Source: Candidatus Martarchaeota archaeon | GTDB lineage: Archaea > Micrarchaeota > Micrarchaeia > Micrarchaeales > CABMGC01 | Direction: 5' to 3' | DNA length: 13,632 nucleotides | Assembly (NCBI GenBank): GCA_023485825.1 | Contig: JAMCZF010000016.1 | Coordinates: forward strand, 1 to 13,632 | Shown: positions 1 through 6,379 of the stretch, one piece after another | Numbering within the stretch: position 1 is the first letter of the stretch | How the letters are laid out: each line of letters begins with the position of its first letter | Program-made: the position numbers and the translations under genes | The notes under the pieces: model-generated | Seen by the model: the letters and a program-made list of their open reading frames with translations, nothing else | Told to the model about the DNA's origin: nothing | Database searches by the model: none

Positions 1-66
1 GAAAGTGCCGGCATGAAGGTAATAAAGGTAGACGCAAGGAACACATCAAAAGAGTGTTCAGGATAG
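1..66 (+). pseudogene. TnpB (IS200/IS605 OrfB) zinc-finger fragment, truncated
   Basis: Frame 1 is open from the window edge to a TAG at 64-66. It reads 21 codons containing KVIKVDARNTSKECSG. TnpB proteins carry a segment of the form V-x-V-D-P-R-x-T-S-x-x-C-S-x-C-G just before the last RuvC motif, and this peptide fits it closely. Here the frame stops straight after C-S-G, so the second cysteine of the first CxxC pair, the rest of the zinc finger and the final RuvC aspartate are missing. The end overlaps the GTG start of the fibrillarin gene at 54. The upstream part lies outside the window, so this could be the 3' end of a long broken tnpB or a small remnant. The match is from memory of the family motif over only about 16 residues. 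Confidence 0.5.
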
Positions 67-689
67 ACGGCAGGCTCGCGACGAGGAATCTCACGCCGGG
101 GGTGAGGGTCTACGGGGAGGAGTTGAAGGTTGTGGATGGCGCGGAGTACAGGCTGTGGAATCCGTACAGGAGCAAGCTCGCTGCGGCGCTCCTTAACGGC
201 ATGAAGACCATGGCGATAAAGCCAGGGGCCGAGGTGCTGTATCTCGGCGCGGCAAACGGCACCACGTGCAGCCACGTAAGCGACATAGTAGGCGGCGAGG
301 GGAGCGTGTACTGCGTGGAAATATCGAAGCGCAGCATGCACGACCTGCTCGGGCTGTGCGACACGCGTGAGAACATGCTGCCCATCTTTGCTGACGCAAG
401 AAATGTGGAGGAGTATGGCGGTGACGTCGATGTCGCTGACGTGCTGTATCAGGATGTCTCTGCGCAGGAACAGGCGGACATACTGCTCAAGAATGCGGCG
501 CTTCTGGAGAGCAACGGCATGGCATACGTTGCGATAAAGTCGCAGAGCATTGACATATCGAAGAAGCCGGAGCTCGTCTTCAAGGAATTCATAGACAGGG
601 TGTCAGGGGAATTCAAGGTCCTTGAGAGGATACAGCTCGAGCCCTTCGACAGGATGCACCTGTTCGTTGTATTCCAGAAGAAGGGATAG
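54..689 (+). CDS. flpA: Fibrillarin-like rRNA/tRNA 2'-O-methyltransferase
   Basis: Fibrillarin is the S-adenosylmethionine-dependent methyltransferase of the archaeal box C/D RNP. It works with Nop5 and L7Ae and methylates ribose 2'-OH groups on rRNA and tRNA at sites chosen by guide RNAs. The 211-residue product has the family core: LATRNLTPGVRVYGE (8-22), YRLWNPYRSKLAAAL (32-46), the SAM-binding VLYLGAANGTT (61-71), a QDV segment at 133-135 where most relatives have EDV, and AIKSQSIDIS (160-169). The first start codon in frame is GTG at 54; upstream the frame stays open but has no ATG and does not look like fibrillarin. Compared with Pyrococcus-type proteins of about 227 residues, roughly 15 N-terminal residues (the first beta strand) are missing. 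The start lies inside the TnpB-like fragment, so the 5' end may have been replaced by a rearrangement. The usual partner nop5 is not visible upstream. Confidence 0.93.
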   Translation: MFRIDGRLATRNLTPGVRVYGEELKVVDGAEYRLWNPYRSKLAAALLNGMKTMAIKPGAEVLYLGAANGTTCSHVSDIVGGEGSVYCVEISKRSMHDLLGLCDTRENMLPIFADARNVEEYGGDVDVADVLYQDVSAQEQADILLKNAALLESNGMAYVAIKSQSIDISKKPELVFKEFIDRVSGEFKVLERIQLEPFDRMHLFVVFQKKG

Positions 690-705
690 GAAGCGGACAA
701 AAGGG

Positions 706-713
706 CTAAAAAC
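706..713 (+). promoter_or_regulatory. Weak TATA-like box for the zinc-ribbon gene
   Basis: The A-rich element CTAAAAAC lies in the 44-bp gap after fibrillarin, centred about 25 bp before the GTG at 734. That spacing would place the transcription start at or next to the start codon, giving a leaderless mRNA. The match to an archaeal TATA box is imperfect. Confidence 0.35.
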
Positions 714-733
714 TGTGCCTGCCTTATTGTAGC

Positions 734-1540
734 GTGGACAGAGCTGTGATTAGCGGCTTGCAGAGCCTCATGGGCTTATCGGCAACTGCGCGGGCGTGCA
801 GGTTCTGCGGTGCGGATACGGTGTCGGGCGCCGGCGCGTCATTCTGCGTATCGTGCGAGCTGCAGCAAGGTTCAGGGGCGGGGTCTGGCACTGAAGATGC
901 ATCTGCTGGAATGAATGCCATATACAGGGATGCTGTGCTGGGCAAGACAGCAGGCCTTGACTCCTTTGCCCGCGAGAAAAGGCAGCAGGAGCTCCAGCCG
1001 GAGATACTTTACGGGATCGGCGTCCTTTACTCACACGCTTCATCGCATACGTACAGGGACAGGAACTATTCGCGCAGCGGCTTCATGGAGGAGAATTCCG
1101 GCAACGTGTATGCATCGCTTGATCTTGCATCAAGATCCAAGGAGTTCCTGTTCAAGGCACTGTATTCCGCGGAGCACGGCGAGGGAAGCGAAGGCGACAG
1201 GTTGTATATGAGGTTCATCGCGAACGTGCGCCTGGGGCGCCTCACTTACGCAGGCAGGATTCTGGAAGCCCTTCCGGCCTCGGCCATTGATGCGCGGAGA
1301 TATGCGGGCATGGTGTACTCTGTTGAGACGAGGTCGGGGGATTCGAGGAAGCGCATCCTGGAGGCGATGAGGTCCGGCGAGCCCAATGCGTACTATTACC
1401 TCGCCAGGCGCCTGGCACAGCTTAAGAGGTTCAATGATGCTATTTATATCCTGAAGCAGCTTACCGGTGCACTGAACATGCCCATGGCCGGATACCTCCT
1501 CGGCGACCTGCGCGGCTTCGTCGAGAAGACAGGGATGTAG
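734..1540 (+). CDS. Zinc-ribbon protein with helical (TPR-like) repeats, function unknown
   Basis: I do not recognise a named family. The 268-residue soluble protein starts with a short helix and then a four-cysteine zinc ribbon: CRFC (C22, C25) and CVSC (C38, C41). A Gly/Ser/Ala-rich linker follows (about 43-60). The rest is mainly alpha-helical, and the C-terminal half (about 130-265) has paired helices reading like TPR or Sel1-type repeats, for example YYYLARRLAQLKRFNDAIYI. Such proteins usually act as protein-binding scaffolds, so a regulatory or assembly role is inference. The start is GTG at 734, chosen because the next ATG (residue 13) would leave almost nothing before the zinc ribbon and because a TATA-like box sits 25 bp upstream. 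The next gene follows after only 9 bases, so the two are probably cotranscribed. Confidence 0.7.
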   Translation: MDRAVISGLQSLMGLSATARACRFCGADTVSGAGASFCVSCELQQGSGAGSGTEDASAGMNAIYRDAVLGKTAGLDSFAREKRQQELQPEILYGIGVLYSHASSHTYRDRNYSRSGFMEENSGNVYASLDLASRSKEFLFKALYSAEHGEGSEGDRLYMRFIANVRLGRLTYAGRILEALPASAIDARRYAGMVYSVETRSGDSRKRILEAMRSGEPNAYYYLARRLAQLKRFNDAIYILKQLTGALNMPMAGYLLGDLRGFVEKTGM

Positions 1541-1549
1541 AGTGCTAAC

Positions 1550-2989
1550 ATGGGCATATCTGGCAGCGTGCATTCAAGTAGCAGGAAGGCGGCGGATTTT
1601 GCCATAATCGCGCTGCTCATAATCCTGCCGGTTGCCACATTCTATGCGATACTGGCGACAGCCGGGCCTTCGTGGGACATCATCGCGCGTTATTTCGACG
1701 GCAAGACGCTCATGAATTTCATTGCGCAGTCGGGCTCCCCGCATGCGCTCTCCCTGCAATATGCGCTTGCCGGCGAATCCCTCGACAGCCTGCGCTATTA
1801 TTTTGAGCCCTACCGCGAGCCCGTGAGCGCCCCTGTGTTCGCACTTCTCAGCGCGTTGCCTGGCAACACGATACTGCTTTACATGATAGCCGTGTTTATG
1901 GCTTACGCCGCAGCCGCATGGTTCCTTGGGAAGGAACTCGGCATAGACAGGACAGTGATGCTTGCGGCGCTCATAAGCCCTTATGCCGTATACTTCTTCT
2001 TCGTGCTGAACGGCGGCGAGGGCCTCGCGGCGGCCTTTGCGTTCATCGGAATAGTGTACATGCTGCGCAGGAGCCCTGCAGCAGGCCTCTTCTTCGGCAT
2101 CGCCGGAATAGCGAAGTATCCTGCCCTCATACTCCTGCCCATGGTCCTGCTGCTGTGGAACAGGAAAAAGGTGCTCATCGCATCCCTGCTAGCGCTTGCG
2201 CCGATAGTGGCGTGGGGCATCATCGATGGCGTCGTCTGGGGCACGCCGTTCTCCAGCTACATCCAATCCATACAGTACTCCAACGTAACTGCCTATGCGG
2301 TCACAGTAAGCGCAGCGGCCATAGCCGCAGTGGTAGCCTACCCCGCTGCCTTCGCAGGCATAGGAGCCGTTTTTGGCAGGCTGCGGCCCAGGCTCAGGCT
2401 CGGCTACAGGGAGAAGGTTGTGGCAGCATTTGTTGCGCTGTCGCTTATAGGCTACATAGCCATACTTCCGCACAACGATCCCGGCACGCAGGCGCGCTAC
2501 GGCTTCCTCTTCGGCGCGTCGCTCATGGTTGCCGCAGCCATGGTTGTCGGAAGCGTTGTCCGCAGGAAGCCCGGCGTGAGGTATATCGTTTCGGCCTTCG
2601 CCGTCTCGGTGCTTGCTGCCATGCTGGTGTACGTTATGACCTTCGGCAACACCGCGCACACAAGATATTATGCGCCAGGCGGCGCCAACAGCATCTACGC
2701 ATATGCGCACGGCATTCTGGAAGGCCTGGGTTACGGGAACTGCAGAATCGTGTCAAACGCATGGATCCTGATGCTTTATTCGGGCTATGACGCCTACTCG
2801 CCATACATCATGTACGCGGACGGGGAGCAGGCGCGTTATCCGGCGGTGGTATTCCAGGAGGTAGGGGTACAGGCCAACACCACGCCACTCTATTCCAGGC
2901 TCAGGGACATGAAGATTGCTTACAGTGACAGCAGCCTTACCGTTTATGTGCCCTCCAATGTTTCCTGCTACAGCTACAACGAGACATGA
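1550..2989 (+). CDS. Multi-spanning membrane protein, GT-C-type glycosyltransferase-like
   Basis: The 479-residue protein has roughly 10 to 12 hydrophobic segments from residue 16 to about 385, then a soluble C-terminal domain outside the membrane (about 385-479). After the first membrane helix comes a loop with WDIIARYFDG (42-51), and then EPYREPVSAP (86-95) before the next helix. Acidic residues in this first extracytoplasmic loop, followed by a charged and proline-containing stretch, are typical of GT-C enzymes (ArnT/PMT and GT87-like), which use polyprenyl-phosphate sugars. The fold assignment rests on architecture, not on a diagnostic motif. It starts 9 bases after the zinc-ribbon gene and is followed about 80 bases later by a GT2 enzyme. 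This context suggests surface glycan or glycolipid assembly. It could instead be an uncharacterised membrane protein with no transferase activity. Confidence 0.65.
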   Translation: MGISGSVHSSSRKAADFAIIALLIILPVATFYAILATAGPSWDIIARYFDGKTLMNFIAQSGSPHALSLQYALAGESLDSLRYYFEPYREPVSAPVFALLSALPGNTILLYMIAVFMAYAAAAWFLGKELGIDRTVMLAALISPYAVYFFFVLNGGEGLAAAFAFIGIVYMLRRSPAAGLFFGIAGIAKYPALILLPMVLLLWNRKKVLIASLLALAPIVAWGIIDGVVWGTPFSSYIQSIQYSNVTAYAVTVSAAAIAAVVAYPAAFAGIGAVFGRLRPRLRLGYREKVVAAFVALSLIGYIAILPHNDPGTQARYGFLFGASLMVAAAMVVGSVVRRKPGVRYIVSAFAVSVLAAMLVYVMTFGNTAHTRYYAPGGANSIYAYAHGILEGLGYGNCRIVSNAWILMLYSGYDAYSPYIMYADGEQARYPAVVFQEVGVQANTTPLYSRLRDMKIAYSDSSLTVYVPSNVSCYSYNET

Positions 2990-3023
2990 GGTTCACAAAA
3001 GCCAATAGGCACTCGGGGGTACA

Positions 3024-3050
3024 GATATATAGCTTCGCTGAAATCATATA
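3024..3050 (+). promoter_or_regulatory. TATA-like elements before the GT2 gene
   Basis: The 82-bp gap before the GT2 gene holds two TATA-like stretches, GATATATA at 3024-3031 and ATCATATA at 3043-3050. The first would give a leader of about 20 nt, which could include the weak ribosome-binding sequence GTGAT at 3062-3066. The second is about 25 bp before the ATG and would give a leaderless mRNA. The sequence does not decide between them. Confidence 0.45.
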
Positions 3051-3071
3051 GTGGAAAATGTGTGATGCTTC

Positions 3072-4616
3072 ATGGAGAAGGACCTTGCAGGCAGATTGCT
3101 GGCGGTGGTGGTGTTCGCGGTGCTCACGGTATTGGGCTTCAGCTTCTCCTTGTATCTGATAATCAATGCCAACAGCGCCTACACCTACTTCCTCGCGGCA
3201 TTCTATCTGGTTTTGTCTGTGATAGCGGGCCTCTTCAACACATTCACGGCATATTCCTACTACAGGTCCTACTTCTACAGCAGGTACTTAGACGGCATAA
3301 CAAAAGGCCTCAGGCGCCTGGCGAGGTACCCGACAGTGGCGGTTGCGGTCGCAAGCTACAACGAGGATCCGGAGATTGTTGCAGGCACCATAGCCCGGCT
3401 CAAGGATCTGGATTACCCGAAGGACAGGATCAGATTCTACATGCTTGACGACTCGACGGACAAGGATAAGGCGGACGCGGTGAGAAAGGCATGCAGGAAG
3501 CTGGGCTACAGATACATGCACAGGAACAACAGGAAGGGCTACAAGGCAGGGGCGCTGAACAATCTTCTGAAGACCATGAAGGAGGAGTTCATCGCTATCT
3601 TTGATTACGATGAAAGCCTTACGGACACGCAGTTCCTGAAGGACCTGCTTCCGTACTTTAGTGACGAGAAGCTCTCTTACATACAGACCGAGAAGAGATA
3701 CGCCAGCAAGTCATTCTTCTCAGACACCGTAGACCTCTTCGATGCCTTCTTCTTCAGGTTCATACAACCATCGCGGGCCTTGAACAACACGGCCATCTTC
3801 GCAGGGTCGTGCGGTCTCATAAGGGCATCAAGCCTGCGCGAGACCGGCGGCTTCCCCGAGTATGTGATAGAGGACACGTTCTTCAGCTTTGAGTCCGACA
3901 TGCACGGCTTCAAGAGCCTCTACATACCGAAGGTGTACGCTTATGGCAAGCCCATCGCGACATTCACCGAGCTAGTGCGCCAGCAGTGGCGCTACAACTA
4001 CGGGGATACGCAGTTCCTCGGCTACTTCATGAAAAGGTCAAGGAAAGAGAGCATAAAGAAACGCATGTCGCTCATTTCCAGCATAGACTACATGACCCAC
4101 GGCTTCGGCCTTAACTACATATCGGTAATGCTTGTGCTCTTCACCCTTATATCGGTGCTCATCGTCTTTTCGCAACTTCCGATTGCGCACCTGTCCATAC
4201 AGGGCATGCTCAGCGCAGGCTACCTCACATTCGACCTTGAGCTGCTTGGCGTAGGCGCTCTCTTCTTGTCCATAATAGCGCCAGTCATTCTCACCAAGAT
4301 GTATTTCGGGTCGGTGAGGAAGGGCATCATGGTGTTCCTGCTTAACTTCGCGCTCGCATTCATACGCGCCAAGGCAGCCTTCGCGGCCGTCTTCAGGAAG
4401 AAGTACAAGGTGATATGGGCAAGGGACAGCGGACAGAAGGGCTACAGATTGCTGTACGCCTTAAGGAACTCAGTATCCGAGGTAGCGTTCTCAGCGTCCC
4501 TCATCGCGCTGGGGATCGTCGCCGTTGGAATAAACAACCTGTACGGGGGGGCGTGGCTGCTGTGGTACGGCGCGCTTTACGTGTCCACGCTGTTCATGTT
4601 TTATAAGTACAAGTAG
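3072..4616 (+). CDS. Membrane-bound family 2 glycosyltransferase (cellulose synthase/hyaluronan synthase-like)
   Basis: The enzyme is a processive-type GT2 transferase that would use a nucleotide-sugar on the cytoplasmic side and extend or attach a glycan at the membrane. The 514-residue chain has two N-terminal membrane helices (about 8-31 and 38-60) and the GT-A catalytic domain (about 86-320). Several membrane helices follow (about 340-510). Catalytic signatures are in order: VASYNE (93-98), LDDS (125-128, first Asp), DYD (178-180, metal-binding DxD), IED (266-268, general base, usually TED), and QQWRY (304-308), matching QxxRW except that the final Trp is Tyr. The product cannot be predicted from sequence; a secreted polysaccharide or a lipid-linked sugar is likely. 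The stop codon overlaps by one base the GTG that could start the DUF424 gene, so the two are probably cotranscribed. Confidence 0.88.
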   Translation: MEKDLAGRLLAVVVFAVLTVLGFSFSLYLIINANSAYTYFLAAFYLVLSVIAGLFNTFTAYSYYRSYFYSRYLDGITKGLRRLARYPTVAVAVASYNEDPEIVAGTIARLKDLDYPKDRIRFYMLDDSTDKDKADAVRKACRKLGYRYMHRNNRKGYKAGALNNLLKTMKEEFIAIFDYDESLTDTQFLKDLLPYFSDEKLSYIQTEKRYASKSFFSDTVDLFDAFFFRFIQPSRALNNTAIFAGSCGLIRASSLRETGGFPEYVIEDTFFSFESDMHGFKSLYIPKVYAYGKPIATFTELVRQQWRYNYGDTQFLGYFMKRSRKESIKKRMSLISSIDYMTHGFGLNYISVMLVLFTLISVLIVFSQLPIAHLSIQGMLSAGYLTFDLELLGVGALFLSIIAPVILTKMYFGSVRKGIMVFLLNFALAFIRAKAAFAAVFRKKYKVIWARDSGQKGYRLLYALRNSVSEVAFSASLIALGIVAVGINNLYGGAWLLWYGALYVSTLFMFYKYK

Positions 4617-4624
4617 TGGGGCCC

Positions 4625-4945
4625 ATGTCTGATGTTTACCTGAGAAGACACAGCACCGAACACGGGGACATGATAGCGATGTGCGACAAGAGCGTGCTGG
4701 GCAGGGTATACAGGGACAGAAAGTCGGGCATGGTACTTGACTTGAAGAAGTACAGGCAGTTCTATGAAGGGAACCTGATGACTGAGGAAGAGGCGCTGAA
4801 GGAGGTATCTGCGGCGGACATGTACACAGGCAACATGGTTGGAAGCGTTTCCGTAGGTATAGCTATAAAGGCGGGCATAGCGACGGGTCCAGAGGTCAGG
4901 AACATAGGAGGAATCCCGTCGCTGCAGGTGTACAGGATAGTATGA
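4625..4945 (+). CDS. DUF424 family protein
   Basis: This short archaeal protein (106 residues from the ATG at 4625) matches DUF424, a family of about 100 residues found widely in archaea and with no role I can state with confidence. Family-like features are the N-terminal strand VYLRRH, the CDKSVLGRVYRD segment, an acidic helix with TEEEALKEVSAADM, and the closing GIATGPEVRNIGGIPSLQVY. A GTG at 4616, overlapping the stop of the GT2 gene, would add three residues (VGP). The ATG fits the family N-terminus better and is preceded by a GGGG run that could serve as a weak ribosome-binding site. The gene meets the NAC gene head-on at its 3' end: the two stop codons abut and together form the palindrome TGATCA at 4943-4948, with no space between the genes. 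Confidence 0.82.
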   Translation: MSDVYLRRHSTEHGDMIAMCDKSVLGRVYRDRKSGMVLDLKKYRQFYEGNLMTEEEALKEVSAADMYTGNMVGSVSVGIAIKAGIATGPEVRNIGGIPSLQVYRIV

Positions 4946-5281
4946 TCAGGATAGCCTGAGTATCGCATCGGCTATGCTGCCGTTGGATTCCTCAAGTGCC
5001 TTCCGCGCCTGCTCCCCGTCCGCGCCGGTCTTCTCCATGACCATCTTGACGTCTTCCTCGCTTATCTCGGGCCTTGCCTTGTCGACCTCTGATACGCTGC
5101 CTCCTGAAATGCTGAATGTTTTTGTACCCTGCATCTCTATCAACGTAACTGACGCGCCCTCTATCACTATGTCCTTGTCTGCGCTGCTTATGGTGACCCT
5201 GTCCGCGGGTATCTCCGTGTTCTTCATGCCCATGCTGTCCATCATCCTCTTCAGCGCGCGGGGATCCATGTTAGGCATCAT
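4946..5281 (-). CDS. nac: Nascent polypeptide-associated complex protein (archaeal NAC, alpha type)
   Basis: Archaeal NAC forms a homodimer that binds the ribosome near the exit tunnel and contacts nascent chains. The 111-residue protein has the normal length. A Met-rich N-terminal helix, NMDPRALKRMMDSMGM (4-19), is followed by the NAC beta-barrel domain (about 22-66, with VTLIEMQGTKTFSISGG). A C-terminal UBA domain follows (about 73-111, with ISEEDVKMVMEKTGA and a closing helix IADAILRL). Two consecutive ATG codons (5281 and 5278) can start it. A GAGGT ribosome-binding site lies 8 bases upstream of the first. The gene is divergent from lplB with only 64 bp between starts, and its stop abuts that of the DUF424 gene. 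Confidence 0.95.
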   Translation of the reverse strand: MMPNMDPRALKRMMDSMGMKNTEIPADRVTISSADKDIVIEGASVTLIEMQGTKTFSISGGSVSEVDKARPEISEEDVKMVMEKTGADGEQARKALEESNGSIADAILRLS

Positions 5282-5289
5282 GCAATACT

Positions 5290-5294
5290 ACCTC
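5290..5294 (-). promoter_or_regulatory. Shine-Dalgarno site of nac
   Basis: On the minus strand GAGGT precedes the first ATG of nac by 8 bases, a normal Shine-Dalgarno spacing. It implies a transcribed leader, unlike the divergent lplB, which appears leaderless. Confidence 0.5.
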
Positions 5295-5316
5295 AGTATT
5301 CCTTTTCACTTGAAGG

Positions 5317-5324
5317 TATAAATA
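5317..5324 (+). promoter_or_regulatory. TATA box of lplB-lplA, possibly shared with nac
   Basis: TATAAATA is centred 25-26 bp before the lplB ATG at 5346, the expected position for a leaderless archaeal transcript. Its reverse complement, TATTTATA, is also a good TATA box. Read toward nac it would start transcription near 5295, just before the GAGGT site. No better box is seen for nac in the 64-bp gap, so one element may serve both directions. Confidence 0.6.
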
Positions 5325-5345
5325 AGTTGGTTCACATTTACAACC

Positions 5346-5639
5346 ATGGCAAGGGAGAAGGCAGGCAGGGCGAGCCTCAAGGTTCCCGGAGGGAAGCTTG
5401 TGACCGCGAAGATCCTCTACGGCGGCGATATAAGGAGGGTGACCCTGACCGGCGACTTCTTCCTACACCCGGAGGAAGGCATCTCTGCCATAGAGTCGTC
5501 GATTGAAGGAATGGCGGCCGGCTCGGATGAGATAGACATCGCTATTGCGGTGCAGGCTGCGATTGATGAAAATGGCATCCAGGCCATAGGCATAGACGCA
5601 GCATCAGTGGCAAGGGCAGTGAAGATGGCGATGCGATGA
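5346..5639 (+). CDS. lplB: Lipoate-protein ligase accessory (C-terminal) domain protein
   Basis: In Thermoplasma and related archaea the lipoate-protein ligase is split, and a small protein equivalent to the C-terminal domain of E. coli LplA is needed for lipoate activation. This 97-residue protein fits it: a glycine-containing beta region (LKVPGGKLVTAKILYGGDIRRV cut here at about 11-32), the conserved ITGDFFxxPEE-like segment (LTGDFFLHPEEG at 34-45), then helices with AIESSIEG and a closing helix ARAVKMAM. The ATG at 5346 is the start, supported by the TATA box 25 bp upstream. It comes before lplA and overlaps it by four bases (ATGA at 5636-5639), so the two subunits are probably translationally coupled. 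Confidence 0.88.
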   Translation: MAREKAGRASLKVPGGKLVTAKILYGGDIRRVTLTGDFFLHPEEGISAIESSIEGMAAGSDEIDIAIAVQAAIDENGIQAIGIDAASVARAVKMAMR

Positions 5640-6379
5640 GATGGAGGGTCATAGGACTTGAGGAGCATGACGCGTTTACAAACATGGCGATAGACGAAGC
5701 GCTTCTTGCAAGGATTGCAAACAGGGAATCGCACCCGACAATACGCTTTTATACATGGAAGCCTGGCGCGGTGTCCATTGGCAGGTTCCAGAGCATGAAC
5801 GACGAGGTCAACGCAGGCAGGTGCAGGGAACTGGGGGTGGATTACGTGAGGAGAATCACCGGAGGCGGCGCGGTGTACCACGCATACAACGGCGAGGTAA
5901 CATACAGCCTCATCGCTCCGGAAGGCCTTTTCAGCAGGGGCATACGCGAAAGCTACAGGGAGATATGCTCCTTCGTCGTGAAGGGCCTGGGAAATCTTGG
6001 GATAAGCGCCGAATTCGCGCCCATAAACGACATACTCGTCGACGGCAAGAAGATATCCGGGAGCGCGCAGACGAGGAGGCAGGGAGCGCTGCTGCAGCAT
6101 GGAACGATCCTCTACAGCCTGAACGTCAGGGAGATGTTCTCCCTGCTTAACGTGAGCAGGGACAAGATATCGGACAAACAGATAAAAAGCGTTGAGGACA
6201 GGGTGACATGCGTGAAAGACCATGAAGAAGCCACTATAAAGCAGCTTTACGAGGCTCTCCTCAAGGGATTCGCCGACGGGTTGGACTACAGCATGGGAAA
6301 GCTTACGCACCAGGAGCTGGACGACGCGATGGAGCTTTCAGGATCATACAGGAGCGACGAGTGGAACATGATGCGCTGA
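5636..6379 (+). CDS. lplA: Lipoate-protein ligase A, catalytic subunit
   Basis: The enzyme activates lipoate (or octanoate) with ATP and transfers it to a lysine of lipoyl domains in 2-oxoacid dehydrogenases or GcvH. The 247-residue protein matches the catalytic BPL/LplA domain alone, as in archaeal two-part ligases. Visible signatures are FYTWKPGAVSIGRFQ (38-52), RRITGGGAVYH (72-82), NDI (131-133), GKKISGSAQ (137-145) with the predicted catalytic K139, and HGTIL (155-159). The C-terminus YRSDEWN is a normal family ending, so the gene looks complete. Its ATG overlaps the lplB stop. Its last 36 bases (6344-6379) overlap the 3' end of lipA on the opposite strand. Confidence 0.94.
   Translation: MRWRVIGLEEHDAFTNMAIDEALLARIANRESHPTIRFYTWKPGAVSIGRFQSMNDEVNAGRCRELGVDYVRRITGGGAVYHAYNGEVTYSLIAPEGLFSRGIRESYREICSFVVKGLGNLGISAEFAPINDILVDGKKISGSAQTRRQGALLQHGTILYSLNVREMFSLLNVSRDKISDKQIKSVEDRVTCVKDHEEATIKQLYEALLKGFADGLDYSMGKLTHQELDDAMELSGSYRSDEWNMMR

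Noticed and set aside
1918..2790. Long alternative frame within the GT-C-like gene (290 codons)
   Set aside because: The Arg/His/Cys-rich translation has no domain-like pattern, while the overlapping frame gives a clean multi-helix membrane protein.
4545..4551. Run of seven G within the GT2 gene as a possible frameshift site
   Set aside because: The frame through the run gives a normal membrane helix and a natural end, so there is no sign of a frame error.
5417..6310. Long antisense open frame over lplB and lplA (297 codons)
   Set aside because: It lies opposite two well-supported ligase genes, has no family resemblance and results from the GC-rich codon bias of the plus-strand genes.
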